NCBI RefSeq assembly: GCF_003696345.1
Contig: NZ_RFLX01000009.1
Span: 1 to 64,000 of the forward strand
Reading direction: 5' to 3'
Source of the DNA: Teichococcus wenyumeiae
GTDB lineage: Bacteria; Pseudomonadota; Alphaproteobacteria; Acetobacterales; Acetobacteraceae
DNA length: 64,000 nt
This document shows, one piece after another, positions 45,159-52,535 of this stretch. The notes under the pieces were generated by a model. That model made no database searches. It was not told the origin of the DNA and worked only from the letters and a program-made list of their open reading frames with translations. Positions within the stretch are counted from its first letter, which is position 1. Each line of letters opens with the position of its first letter. The position numbers were made by a program, and so were the translations under genes.

Positions 45159-46142
45159 TCAGCCGGGGCGGAGTTCGCCCAGAACGCGGGCGCCGGCCTC
45201 ACCGGCGCGGGCGCGCCATTCGGCCAGCATGGTCTGGCCAAGCTGCTCCAGCTCGGCCAGCAACCTTGGGGATGGGGCGTGCAGCGTGATGCCATGGCTG
45301 GCCAGCACGGCCTGCGCCGCCGGCCGCTCGCTGCTGGCCAGGGCCCAGGCGCGCTCCTCGGCCGCGGCGGCCGCCTGCAGCATCGCCGCGCGGTGCTGCG
45401 CCGGCAGCGCCTCCCAGGCGCGGCTTTGCGCGCAAACGGCGTCCTTAGGAAAGGCGATGTCGAGCGGCATGTAGAAGCGGGCGAAGCTCCAGGCCCGCAC
45501 ATCCACGCCGATGGAGGCCGAGGCGAACATGGTGGTGGCCAGCGGCCCGGCGGAGGAAGGCGGCCCTTCCTCCGGCTCGACGCTGGCCGAAAGGGCCCCG
45601 GCCAGATTGGCCAGCCGTGCCGCGGTGGGCGTCATGGTGCGCATGCGGGTGCCGCGCAGATCCTCCAGGGCATTCACCGCGAAGCCGCTGAACAGCCCGG
45701 GCGGCGGCCAGGGCGCCATGTAGAGCAGGGTGAGCCCTTCCCGCCGCAGCCGCTGCTCGATCAGCGGCCGGGTGACGGCGGCCAGGCGCCGCGCCTCCTC
45801 CAGGCTGCGCGCCACAAAGGGCAGCGAATCCAGCTCCAGCATCGGGTCCAGCGCCGCCTCCACCGCCAGCAGCAACTCGCCGAGCTGCACCTGGCCGGTT
45901 TGCAGCCCCTGCAGCATCTCGCCGCTGGTCAGCAGGGCGCCGGCGGCATGCAGGCGGATGTCCAGCCCCTCTCCGCCGGCCAGGCGCGCCTCGTCGATGA
46001 ACTGGCGCAGGTTGCGCGTCTGGCTATTCCCATCCACCCAGGGCGTCGCGGCCTGCCATCGTGCCTGTGCCCGGGCGGGAAGTGCCGCGCCAAGCCAGAT
46101 AGCGGTGCCAGCCGTCACGATCCCGCGGCGAGTGGCTGCCAT
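45159..46142 (-). CDS. TRAP transporter binding protein (DctP family)
   Basis: 327 residues with a signal peptide (RRGIVTAGTAIWLGAALPARAQ) and a DctP fold: the LDIRLHAAGALLTSGEMLQGLQTGQVQLGE stretch (about 45886-45975), GLRGTRMRT-like LEDLRGTRMRTMTP and FPKDAVCAQSRAWEALPAQ. DctP proteins bind carboxylates or sugar acids. The DctQ and DctM membrane subunits are absent, so it is an orphan receptor. The gene stands alone. Confidence 0.88.
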   Translation of the reverse strand: MAATRRGIVTAGTAIWLGAALPARAQARWQAATPWVDGNSQTRNLRQFIDEARLAGGEGLDIRLHAAGALLTSGEMLQGLQTGQVQLGELLLAVEAALDPMLELDSLPFVARSLEEARRLAAVTRPLIEQRLRREGLTLLYMAPWPPPGLFSGFAVNALEDLRGTRMRTMTPTAARLANLAGALSASVEPEEGPPSSAGPLATTMFASASIGVDVRAWSFARFYMPLDIAFPKDAVCAQSRAWEALPAQHRAAMLQAAAAAEERAWALASSERPAAQAVLASHGITLHAPSPRLLAELEQLGQTMLAEWRARAGEAGARVLGELRPG

Positions 46143-46204
46143 TGTGCGCCCCTCTCGTCAAAATCCATCCTCTTCGCAACGCAGCAGGGGAGCGAAAGGA
46201 TACC

Positions 46205-46642
46205 TCAGCCGGCGGAGGAGACGTAATTTCGCAACTCGTTTGTCTCCAGCTCGGCCTCGGCGATGCGGGCCTTCACCAGGTCGCCAATGGAGACCATGCC
46301 GACGAGCTTGCCATCCTCCAACACCGGCAGGTGGCGCACGCGGCGGTCGGTCACCAGCGCCAGGGCCTCGATGACCAGGGTGCGCGGGGTGACGGTATGC
46401 AGCACCTGCGTCATCAGCGCCGTGGCCGGCTGCGATGCCACGGAGCCGGCCGAGGCCGCCATGGCGCGCACGATGTCGCGCTCGCTGACGATGCCCAGCA
46501 CCTCATCATTCGCATCGCGCACCAGCACGGCACCGATGCGGTGCCGCGACAGGGTCTGCGCGATCTCAGCCGCGGTGTCACCGGGGCGGACGGCGATGAC
46601 CTCGCTGCCCTTGCCCCGCAGGATGTTCGCGATGACCATCAT
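46205..46642 (-). CDS. CBS domain pair protein
   Basis: 145 residues consisting of two CBS motifs (about 8-65 and 76-133): IAVRPGDTAAEIAQTLSRHRIGAVLVRD and HTVTPRTLVIEALALVTDRRVRHLPV mark the two repeats (positions about 46513-46596 and 46312-46389), each ending in IVSERDIVRA / MVSIGDLVKA. Bateman modules bind adenosine nucleotides such as AMP, ATP or NADH. Two adjacent ATGs exist; the second (46639) is better spaced from the GGGAG site. Target unknown. Confidence 0.92.
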   Translation of the reverse strand: MMVIANILRGKGSEVIAVRPGDTAAEIAQTLSRHRIGAVLVRDANDEVLGIVSERDIVRAMAASAGSVASQPATALMTQVLHTVTPRTLVIEALALVTDRRVRHLPVLEDGKLVGMVSIGDLVKARIAEAELETNELRNYVSSAG

Positions 46643-46777
46643 GCTCTCCCTTTCGGCGCGCTGTCCCGGAGCGGTTTGCCCGCCGTATGTTCTTTCTTGG
46701 CAGCGGGAACGATGGCGAGGGGCGGCGCTTTACGTCCAGCGAAAACCGCGGCGCGCGCGGCTTCGTGCGCACCGGCT

Positions 46778-47476
46778 TCAGGCGAGCAGTTGCCGGGCCT
46801 CGGCGCTGGCGCGCTGGATGGAGAGAACGAAGACCTGGCGGTCCCGCCGTGCCAGCCCATCCAGGTCCGCGCCGGTGAGGAATGCGAGAACCCCGGCGCC
46901 GCCGCCGCCCGGCAGGGCCGAGGTCAGGCCCATCAGCGCGCCCTCGGCATCCACCACCGGGCCGCCGGAATAGCCCATCAGCGCCGGCATCCGGGCGGTG
47001 AAGCCGCGGCCGAAGCCCGGCATCTCGGCATCCGGCGCCTCCACCACGCCCTGCGCCACCGCGCTGCCGAGGCCGGGCGCGCCGGCGGCCCAGACGGCTT
47101 CGCCGCTGCGCGGGGCATCGGTGGCGCGGGGCGGCGCCTGCAGGAAGCCGGCCGGCACCCGCAGCACCGCCAGGTCCATGCGGCGGCTGCGGCGGATGGC
47201 CTCGGCGCGGATCTCGGCACCGTCCAGGCCACGGCGCAGCACCACCTCGCAGCCCGCCGGCAGCACATGGGCGCAGGTCAGCACATGGCGGTCGTCGAAG
47301 GCCACGGCGGCGCCACGCGTCATGCCATCGGCATAGACGGAGGCGAAGCCGGTGGCGCTGACCTGGGCAACCGGGGTGCCACTGGCGTCCAGCACGGGCA
47401 TGCGGCCGCAGGCGCCCAGGCCCATCGCCGCCGCCACGCCACCCATCCCCCGCAGGAATGCCCGCCGTCCCGCCAT
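46778..47476 (-). CDS. trypsin-like serine protease, probable Tat-exported lipoprotein
   Basis: 232 residues from ATG 47476. The leader GRRAFLRGMGGVAAAMGLGAC combines a twin-arginine pattern with a lipobox-like LGAC (Cys23). The catalytic triad of the S1/DegP-like fold is visible: LTCAH (His70), RMDLAVLRV (Asp101) and MGYSGGPVVD (Ser170). There is no PDZ domain. A start at 47527 would add 17 residues before the leader and is less likely. It probably degrades or processes proteins in the periplasm while held at the membrane. Confidence 0.85.
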   Translation of the reverse strand: MAGRRAFLRGMGGVAAAMGLGACGRMPVLDASGTPVAQVSATGFASVYADGMTRGAAVAFDDRHVLTCAHVLPAGCEVVLRRGLDGAEIRAEAIRRSRRMDLAVLRVPAGFLQAPPRATDAPRSGEAVWAAGAPGLGSAVAQGVVEAPDAEMPGFGRGFTARMPALMGYSGGPVVDAEGALMGLTSALPGGGGAGVLAFLTGADLDGLARRDRQVFVLSIQRASAEARQLLA

Positions 47477-47530
47477 CCCGCTCTCGTCCTCCGTCTTTCC
47501 AGCCCAAATCGTTAACAAAACGCTCATATC

Positions 47531-47545
47531 TCAACCTGTCGTTGA
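47531..47545. promoter_or_regulatory. small inverted repeat upstream of the protease gene
   Basis: tcaac-ctgtc-gttga is a perfect 5-bp inverted repeat with a 5-base spacer, 55 bases before the protease ATG. A tataat hexamer lies at 47557-47562 on the plus strand without a well-spaced -35 box. Placement suggests an operator, but arms are short. Confidence 0.25.
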
Positions 47546-47722
47546 GTTACACCCGCTATAATCCTCCAATTGCTCAGTTTTTCGTGTGCGGGCCTCATGC
47601 TGCGCGGCAAACATGAGCAGATAGTGAATCCGGTGCCGCCATGACGGCGGCGGGGGTGCCCTGGCCAAGGCACCGGCGATGCCTATGATCCGCGACATCG
47701 TCCCTACCCGAGGATCGCCGCC

Positions 47723-48127
47723 GTGCCGTCTTTCCGCGTCTTCCTGTTCCTGTCCGGCCTTTGCCTCGCCACCATGCCGGCGCTGGCGCAGGCACCGGGC
47801 AATCTGCCATCCGCCCAGGGCACGCCGGGCTCCACCGGGGATGCAGGATGCGATGAGGCCGTGGCGGCCTGGCGCGCCTGCATCGCCGCCTCCCCCAAGG
47901 CAGCGGCGGACAAGGCGCAGGCGAATACCGAGGTGGACAAGTTCGTGCGCGATGTTTTCGACGCGCGCGGGCCGGCGCGGAACTCCCTCGCCTCCTCCTG
48001 CCCCCGCACGGCGGAGGGCTACCGCGCCATGCTGCAGAACGGCACCTGCGCCGCCAACCTGACCGGGGCGCGGGACGACCAGATCTCCCGCGACCAGGGC
48101 GGCCGGCAGCCGGTGCGCATCCGCTAG
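47723..48127 (+). CDS. exported hypothetical protein, 134 residues
   Basis: Starts with GTG and a clear signal peptide (MPSFRVFLFLSGLCLATMPA, cleavage after LAQ). The mature part of about 112 residues has four Cys (CDEAVAAWRACI, SSCPRTAEG, NGTCAANL), spaced for two disulfides in the periplasm, and a charged C-terminus. I recognise no family. It converges on the aldo/keto reductase gene with 1 base between stops. Confidence 0.65.
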   Translation: MPSFRVFLFLSGLCLATMPALAQAPGNLPSAQGTPGSTGDAGCDEAVAAWRACIAASPKAAADKAQANTEVDKFVRDVFDARGPARNSLASSCPRTAEGYRAMLQNGTCAANLTGARDDQISRDQGGRQPVRIR

Positions 48128-48128
48128 G

Positions 48129-48959
48129 TCACAGCATTTCCAGCGACTGCTTGCGGCTGGGGGGCGCGAAGGCGGAATCCAGTTCCAGCAGGTCCTCCGG
48201 CGTCAGCACCATCATGCGGGCGCCCAGGTTCTCCCGCAGGTGCTTCTCATCGGCCGCCTTGGGGATGCTGACCACGTTCGGGTTCCGCAGCGTCCAGGCC
48301 AGGGCCACCTGCGCCGGCGTGGCGCCCTGGCGCCTAGCCACGCGCGCCAGCACCGGGTGGCGCAGCAGCGCGCCGCCCTGCCCCAGCGGCGAATAGGCCA
48401 TCACCGGCATCATCTGGTTCTGGCAGAAGGCCAGCAGGTCGAATTCCACGCCGCGCGCTTCCAGGTTGTAGAGCACCTGGTTGGCGGCGCAGGTGTTGAG
48501 GTAGGGGCCAAGCTCCCGCAGGTCCGCGACATCGAGGTTGGAGACGCCCCAGTGGCGGATCTTGCCCTGCTTCTTCAGCGCCTCCATCGCCTCCGCCGTT
48601 TCCTGCAGCGGCACATTGCCGCGCCAGTGCAGCAGGTAGAGGTCCAGCACATCGGTCTTCAGCCGCCGCAGGCTGCGCTCGCAGGCCTCGGGCAGCCGGG
48701 TGCGGGAGGCGTTCTGCGGATAGGCCTTGCTGACCAGGAAGACCTCGTCGCGCCGGCCCGCGATGGCCTCGGCCACCACCTCCTCCGAGCCGCCGTCGCC
48801 ATACATCTCCGCCGTGTCGATCAGCGTCAGCCCCAGGTCCAGGCCAAGGCGCAGCGTGGTGGCCTCCGCCTTGCGGTCGGCGCCGCGCTCGCCCAGGCGC
48901 CAGGTGCCCTGGCCCAGGGTGGGAATGGGGGTGCCGTCGGCCAGCGTGATGCTGTGCAT
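48129..48959 (-). CDS. aldo/keto reductase
   Basis: 276 residues of the AKR barrel with the tetrad Asp48 (LIDTAEMYG), Tyr53, Lys78 (LVSKAYP) and His111 (LLHWRG). NADPH-binding residues are in the C-terminal SIPKAADEKHLRENLGA. It reduces small aldehydes or ketones; it resembles the YeaE/2,5-diketo-gluconate reductase-like group, but the substrate is not readable. Divergent from the IalB-like gene, with 35 bases between starts. Confidence 0.93.
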   Translation of the reverse strand: MHSITLADGTPIPTLGQGTWRLGERGADRKAEATTLRLGLDLGLTLIDTAEMYGDGGSEEVVAEAIAGRRDEVFLVSKAYPQNASRTRLPEACERSLRRLKTDVLDLYLLHWRGNVPLQETAEAMEALKKQGKIRHWGVSNLDVADLRELGPYLNTCAANQVLYNLEARGVEFDLLAFCQNQMMPVMAYSPLGQGGALLRHPVLARVARRQGATPAQVALAWTLRNPNVVSIPKAADEKHLRENLGARMMVLTPEDLLELDSAFAPPSRKQSLEML

Positions 48960-48994
48960 GGTATCCTCCTCTGCTGCACCCTATCTTGGAGAGC

Positions 48995-49648
48995 ATGGGC
49001 CTCCTCGCTACCGCCACTCCCTCGGTTTTCCTCCGCACGCTGCCGCTGGCGGCGCCGCTGCTGGCCGGGCTGGCCCTGCCGCAGCCGGCGCGGGCGGCCG
49101 ATACCTACGGCCCCTGGCTGCTGACCTGCACCACCGACAGCATGACCGACCGGCAGCACTGCCGCATGACGCATGAGACTCCGGTGGAGCCTGCCACCGC
49201 CGGTCAGTCCGCCATGGCGCTGGAGATCGTGGCACGGGACGGCATGCTGGTGCCCGCCGTCACGGCGCGCGACCTGGGGCTGGAGAATGCCGGGCGCGGG
49301 CTGCTGGCCTTCACCGGCGTGGCGCAGATCCGCTTCCCGCCGCATCCGATGATGGAGATGCCCTGCCGGCTGCGGGGCCGCTCCGTGGTCTGTACCCCGA
49401 AGCCCGAGGATCTGGCCCGCGCCGCCGCCGAACTGGCGCGGGCCGAGCGCGTGCTGGTGCGGCTGACCGGCCTCGGCAGCGGCGGCAGCGAGGCGGAGCC
49501 GAAGGCGCTGCGGCTGGCCGATACCGGGGAGGCGCTGGCCGCCCTGCGGGCCAGGCTGCCGCAGGGCCCGGCGGAGCCGGAGGCCGATTCAGGCTTCGAC
49601 CTGCGCGACCTGTTCCAGCGCCTGCAGCAGTTCTTCTTCCCGCAATAG
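48995..49648 (+). CDS. invasion-associated locus B (IalB) family protein
   Basis: 217 residues with a signal peptide (VFLRTLPLAAPLLAGLALPQ, cleavage after ARA) followed by an IalB-like domain: DTYGPWLLTCTTDSMTDRQHCRMTHE and MPCRLRGRSVVCTP, each with paired Cys. IalB proteins are periplasmic and named from Bartonella, but are widespread in non-pathogenic alphaproteobacteria with unknown role. A TTG at 48986 is an alternative start. It converges on the SDR gene with 3 bases between stops. Confidence 0.82.
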   Translation: MGLLATATPSVFLRTLPLAAPLLAGLALPQPARAADTYGPWLLTCTTDSMTDRQHCRMTHETPVEPATAGQSAMALEIVARDGMLVPAVTARDLGLENAGRGLLAFTGVAQIRFPPHPMMEMPCRLRGRSVVCTPKPEDLARAAAELARAERVLVRLTGLGSGGSEAEPKALRLADTGEALAALRARLPQGPAEPEADSGFDLRDLFQRLQQFFFPQ

Positions 49649-49651
49649 TTT

Positions 49652-50392
49652 TCAGGCGTTCAGCCCGCCATCGACGGTGATGCCGGCGCCGTTGATCTGC
49701 CGGCCGCCCGGCCCGGCCAGGAAGACCACAGCCGCCGCGATATCCTCCGGCTGCCCGTAATGGCCGACGGAGACCAGTTGCCGCTGCCCCTCCGCCTGCG
49801 GCCCGTCGGCGGGGTTCATGTCGGTATCGGTCGGGCCGGGATGGACGATGTTCACCGTGATGCCGCGCGGCCCCAGCTCCCGCGACAGGCCCTTGGTCAG
49901 CGAGATCAGCGCCGACTTGCTCATGGAATAGACGGTGATGCCGGGCATGGCCACACGCTCCGCCAGGCAACTGCCGATATTCACGATGCGCCCGCCCTGC
50001 CCCAGATGCGGAATGGCGGCCTGCGAGGCCAGCACCACGGAGCGGATGTTCACGTCGATGATGGCATCGATATCCTCCAGCCGCATCGTCTCCAGCGGGC
50101 CGCCGCGCGCGATGCCGGCATTGTTCACCAGGATATCCAGCCCGCCCAGCGCGCCCACCGCTTCCTCCACCGAGCGGCGGATAGCGGCGGGGTCGGCGCT
50201 GTCGGCCTGGATGGCGGTGCCGCGGCGGCCCAGCGCCTCGATGCCGCGCACCACCTCCGCCGCGCGGTCGGGGGAGGCCGAATAGGTGATGGCAACATCG
50301 GCGCCGGCCTTGGCCAGCGCCAGGGCGATGGCGGCGCCGATGCCCCTGCTGGCGCCGGTCACCAGGGCACGCTTGCCGGTCAGGTCACTCAT
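49652..50392 (-). CDS. SDR family oxidoreductase, BdcA-like
   Basis: 246 residues of the classical SDR type: TGASRGIGAAIALALA (NAD(P)-binding), NNAGIARGGPLE, the catalytic Ser (NIGSC) and YSMSK, and PGPTDTDMNPADGP. The last segment and the TetR neighbour closely recall E. coli BdcA (PGPIDTDANP), an SDR linked to biofilm dispersal, though similar proteins are often annotated as 3-oxoacyl-ACP or glucose dehydrogenases. It is divergent from the TetR gene; two inverted operator copies lie between the two starts. Confidence 0.88.
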   Translation of the reverse strand: MSDLTGKRALVTGASRGIGAAIALALAKAGADVAITYSASPDRAAEVVRGIEALGRRGTAIQADSADPAAIRRSVEEAVGALGGLDILVNNAGIARGGPLETMRLEDIDAIIDVNIRSVVLASQAAIPHLGQGGRIVNIGSCLAERVAMPGITVYSMSKSALISLTKGLSRELGPRGITVNIVHPGPTDTDMNPADGPQAEGQRQLVSVGHYGQPEDIAAAVVFLAGPGGRQINGAGITVDGGLNA

Positions 50393-50402
50393 GGGTCGGA
50401 AC

Positions 50403-50428
50403 TTTCTGTGTTGATCGACACATATATA
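50403..50428. promoter_or_regulatory. TetR-type operator copy 1
   Basis: The sequence tttctgtgttgatcgacaca followed by tatata is an inverted copy of the element at 50461-50483. Its core tgtgttgatcgacaca is itself a near-perfect palindrome. It begins 11 bases upstream of the SDR start codon, where a bound repressor would block that promoter or its early transcript. Confidence 0.7.
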
Positions 50429-50460
50429 CCGCCGTGCTTGCCCTGGCCCTGTCAACCCAA

Positions 50461-50483
50461 TTATATGTCGATCAGCACAGAAA
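50461..50483. promoter_or_regulatory. TetR-type operator copy 2
   Basis: ttatatgtcgatcagcacag plus aaa is the inverted partner of the element at 50403-50428 (reading back: tttctgtgctgatcgacata). It ends 11 bases before the TetR ATG at 50495, fitting autoregulation. The shared core is TGTG-y-TGATCGACA. Confidence 0.7.
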
Positions 50484-50494
50484 TGAGGGATGTC

Positions 50495-51091
50495 ATGAGC
50501 GCGCGTGGACGCCCCCGCGGCTTCGACCGCGATGCCGCGCTGGATGCCGCGACCCTGCTCTTCTGGCTCCAGGGCTATGCCGCCACTTCCATGGCCGAGC
50601 TGTGCCAGGCGATGGGCATCGCCTCCCCCAGCCTTTACGCCGCCTTCGGCAGCAAGGAGGCGCTCTATGCCGAGGCCATCGCGCGCTATGCCGAAACCTA
50701 TGGCCCGCTGATCTGGGGTCCGCTGGAAGCCGGCGAGTCGGCGCGGGCCGGGGTGGAAGGACTGCTGATGGCCTCCGCCGCCCTGCTGCCGGCGGGGGAG
50801 CGGCCGGGCGGCTGCATGATCACCCTGTCCCTGGGCGGCGACTGCCAGCCCGAGCTGCGCGCCCTGCTGCGCCAGGGGCGCGAGAAGGGTTTGCGGCGCA
50901 TTGAGGCGCGGCTGGAGCGGGGCCGCGAGGCCGGAGACCTGCCGCCGGGCGCCGATATCCCCGCCATGGCCCGCTTCTACCTGGGGGTGCAGCAGGGCAT
51001 GTCCGTGCAGGCGCGGGACGGCGCCAGCCGGGAGGAGTTGGAACAGATCGCCCGCAACGCCCTGCGAGCCTGGGATACACTGGCGGGCTGA
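50495..51091 (+). CDS. TetR/AcrR family regulator (BdcR-like)
   Basis: 198 residues: an N-terminal helix-turn-helix (ARGRPRGFDRDAALDAATLL, YAATSMAELCQAMGIASPSLYAAFGSKEALY at positions about 50576-50668) and a ligand domain with PGGCMITLSLGGD and MARFYLGVQQGMSVQARDGAS. ATG 50495 follows gagggatgtc; in-frame ATGs at 50465 and 50483 lie inside operator copy 2 and are less likely. It probably represses the divergent SDR gene and itself, releasing on binding an aldehyde, quinone or oxidant-type ligand (inference from BdcR and YcdC-like relatives). Confidence 0.92.
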   Translation: MSARGRPRGFDRDAALDAATLLFWLQGYAATSMAELCQAMGIASPSLYAAFGSKEALYAEAIARYAETYGPLIWGPLEAGESARAGVEGLLMASAALLPAGERPGGCMITLSLGGDCQPELRALLRQGREKGLRRIEARLERGREAGDLPPGADIPAMARFYLGVQQGMSVQARDGASREELEQIARNALRAWDTLAG

Positions 51092-51194
51092 ACGCCTTGT
51101 CGCTGGCGGCCGTCGCGCCATTCACCGGCAGTCGGCCTACTCGACATGACCAAGGGCCAAGGTCATGGTGGATCCGCAACAAAGGAGCTCTTGC

Positions 51195-51371
51195 ATGCTG
51201 ATCCGCACAGGGCTGGTCCTGGCACTGGCGATGGTTGTCCTGACCGGATGCGGCGCCGGATGGCCACAACTGACGCAGGGGCCGAGCCTCTATACCGAAC
51301 CGCGCTATGGCGGCGGCCTGCATGTCGATCCCGACAGTGCCGCCATGCGGAAGGCCGACGGCTGGCGCTAG
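51195..51371 (+). CDS. small lipoprotein, 58 residues
   Basis: The short gene has a strong ribosome site (aaaggag 7 bases before ATG) and starts MLIRTGLVLALAMVVLTGCG, a type II signal peptide with lipobox LTGC. The mature part is 39 residues (TEPRYGGGLHVDPDSAAMRK segment near the end) and family is unknown. An inverted repeat catgacc-N9-ggtcatg (51145-51167) lies just upstream. Its stop overlaps the stop of the convergent aminotransferase gene by 4 bases. Confidence 0.72.
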   Translation: MLIRTGLVLALAMVVLTGCGAGWPQLTQGPSLYTEPRYGGGLHVDPDSAAMRKADGWR

Positions 51372-52534
51372 CGCCGCAGCCAGTCCCGCAGCCGTCCCGG
51401 CGCCTCGGCCATCGCCGCTTCCGCCCCGCAATAGGAGAAGCGCAGGAAGCGCCCGCCCCTTGCCGGGTCGAAATCCACGCCCGGCGTGGCGGCAATGCCG
51501 GCCTCGGCCAGCATGCGGGCGGCGAAGCCGACGCTGTCATTGGTCAGGTGGCCGATATCGGCCCAGAGGTAGAAGGCGCCGTCGGCCTCGGCCAGCTTGT
51601 CGAAGCCCGCTTCCGGCAGGCCGCGCAGCAGCAGGGCGCGGTTGCGGGCATAGACGGCCTTGTTGGCCTCCAGTTCCTCGGCGCAGCCGAAGGCCGCCTC
51701 CGCCGCCACCTGGGCGATATGCGGGGCCGAGATGAACATGTTCTGCGCCAGGCATTCCACCGGGCGCACCAGGTCCTCCGGCAGCACCATCCAGCCGATG
51801 CGCCAGCCGGTCATGGAGAAATACTTGGAAAAGCTGTTCACCACGATGGCGCTGTCGCTGCAGCCGGCGGCGGTGCTTTCCTCCATGCCGTAGGACAGGC
51901 CGTGGTAGATCTCGTCCGAGACCAGCCGCACGCCGTTGCGCTCGCACCAATCGGCGATGGCGGCCAGTTCGTCCCGCGACAGCATGGTGCCGGCGGGGTT
52001 GCAGGGGGAGGCGACGATCAGCCCGGCCGGGCGCGGGTCTAGAGCCTCCAGCATCGCGACGGTAGGCTGGAAGCGGGTGGAGGCATCGCAGGGCAGCACC
52101 TGCGGCACCATGCCCAACGCGGTCAGGATATTGGCATAGGGCGGGTAGAAGGGCGCGGCCATGGCCACGCGGTCGCCCACGTCGAAGGCGGCCAGGAAGG
52201 CCAGCGGAAAGGCGCCCGAGGCCCCGACCGTCACCGCCACGCGGGAGGGCGGTACCGCCACCCCGTATTTCTCGCGGTAATGGCCGGCGATGCGTTCGCG
52301 CAGCGGCCGCAGGCCGAAGGCCTCCGTATAGCCCAGCGGCGCGCCGCCCTGCAGCGCGCGGATGGCGGCCTCGGCGGCGCCGCGCGGCGCGCCGGTGGAA
52401 GGCTGGCCCACCTCCATCCGCAGCACGCCGGGGGCACCGGGCGGCAGCGCCGCTTCCCGCGCATTGGCGGCGGCAATCACGTCCATCACCAGGAAGGGCG
52501 GCGCCTCGGCCCCCTTCCCCACCTTCAGCGCCAT
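51368..52534 (-). CDS. PLP-dependent aminotransferase class I/II
   Basis: 388 residues of fold type I: GAPLGYTEAFGLRPLRERIA, VGASGAFPLAFLA, SPCNPAGTMLSRDEL, SDEIYHGLSYG and the PLP lysine in NSFSKYFSMTGWRIGW. C-terminal FLRFSYCGA binds the substrate carboxylate. Aspartate/alanine/aromatic transaminase activity is likely; the substrate is not readable. The start lies 1 base after the stop of the degenerate GGT lipoprotein gene, so both are on one mRNA. The protein is cytosolic. Confidence 0.92.
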   Translation of the reverse strand: MALKVGKGAEAPPFLVMDVIAAANAREAALPPGAPGVLRMEVGQPSTGAPRGAAEAAIRALQGGAPLGYTEAFGLRPLRERIAGHYREKYGVAVPPSRVAVTVGASGAFPLAFLAAFDVGDRVAMAAPFYPPYANILTALGMVPQVLPCDASTRFQPTVAMLEALDPRPAGLIVASPCNPAGTMLSRDELAAIADWCERNGVRLVSDEIYHGLSYGMEESTAAGCSDSAIVVNSFSKYFSMTGWRIGWMVLPEDLVRPVECLAQNMFISAPHIAQVAAEAAFGCAEELEANKAVYARNRALLLRGLPEAGFDKLAEADGAFYLWADIGHLTNDSVGFAARMLAEAGIAATPGVDFDPARGGRFLRFSYCGAEAAMAEAPGRLRDWLRR

Positions 52535-52535
52535 G

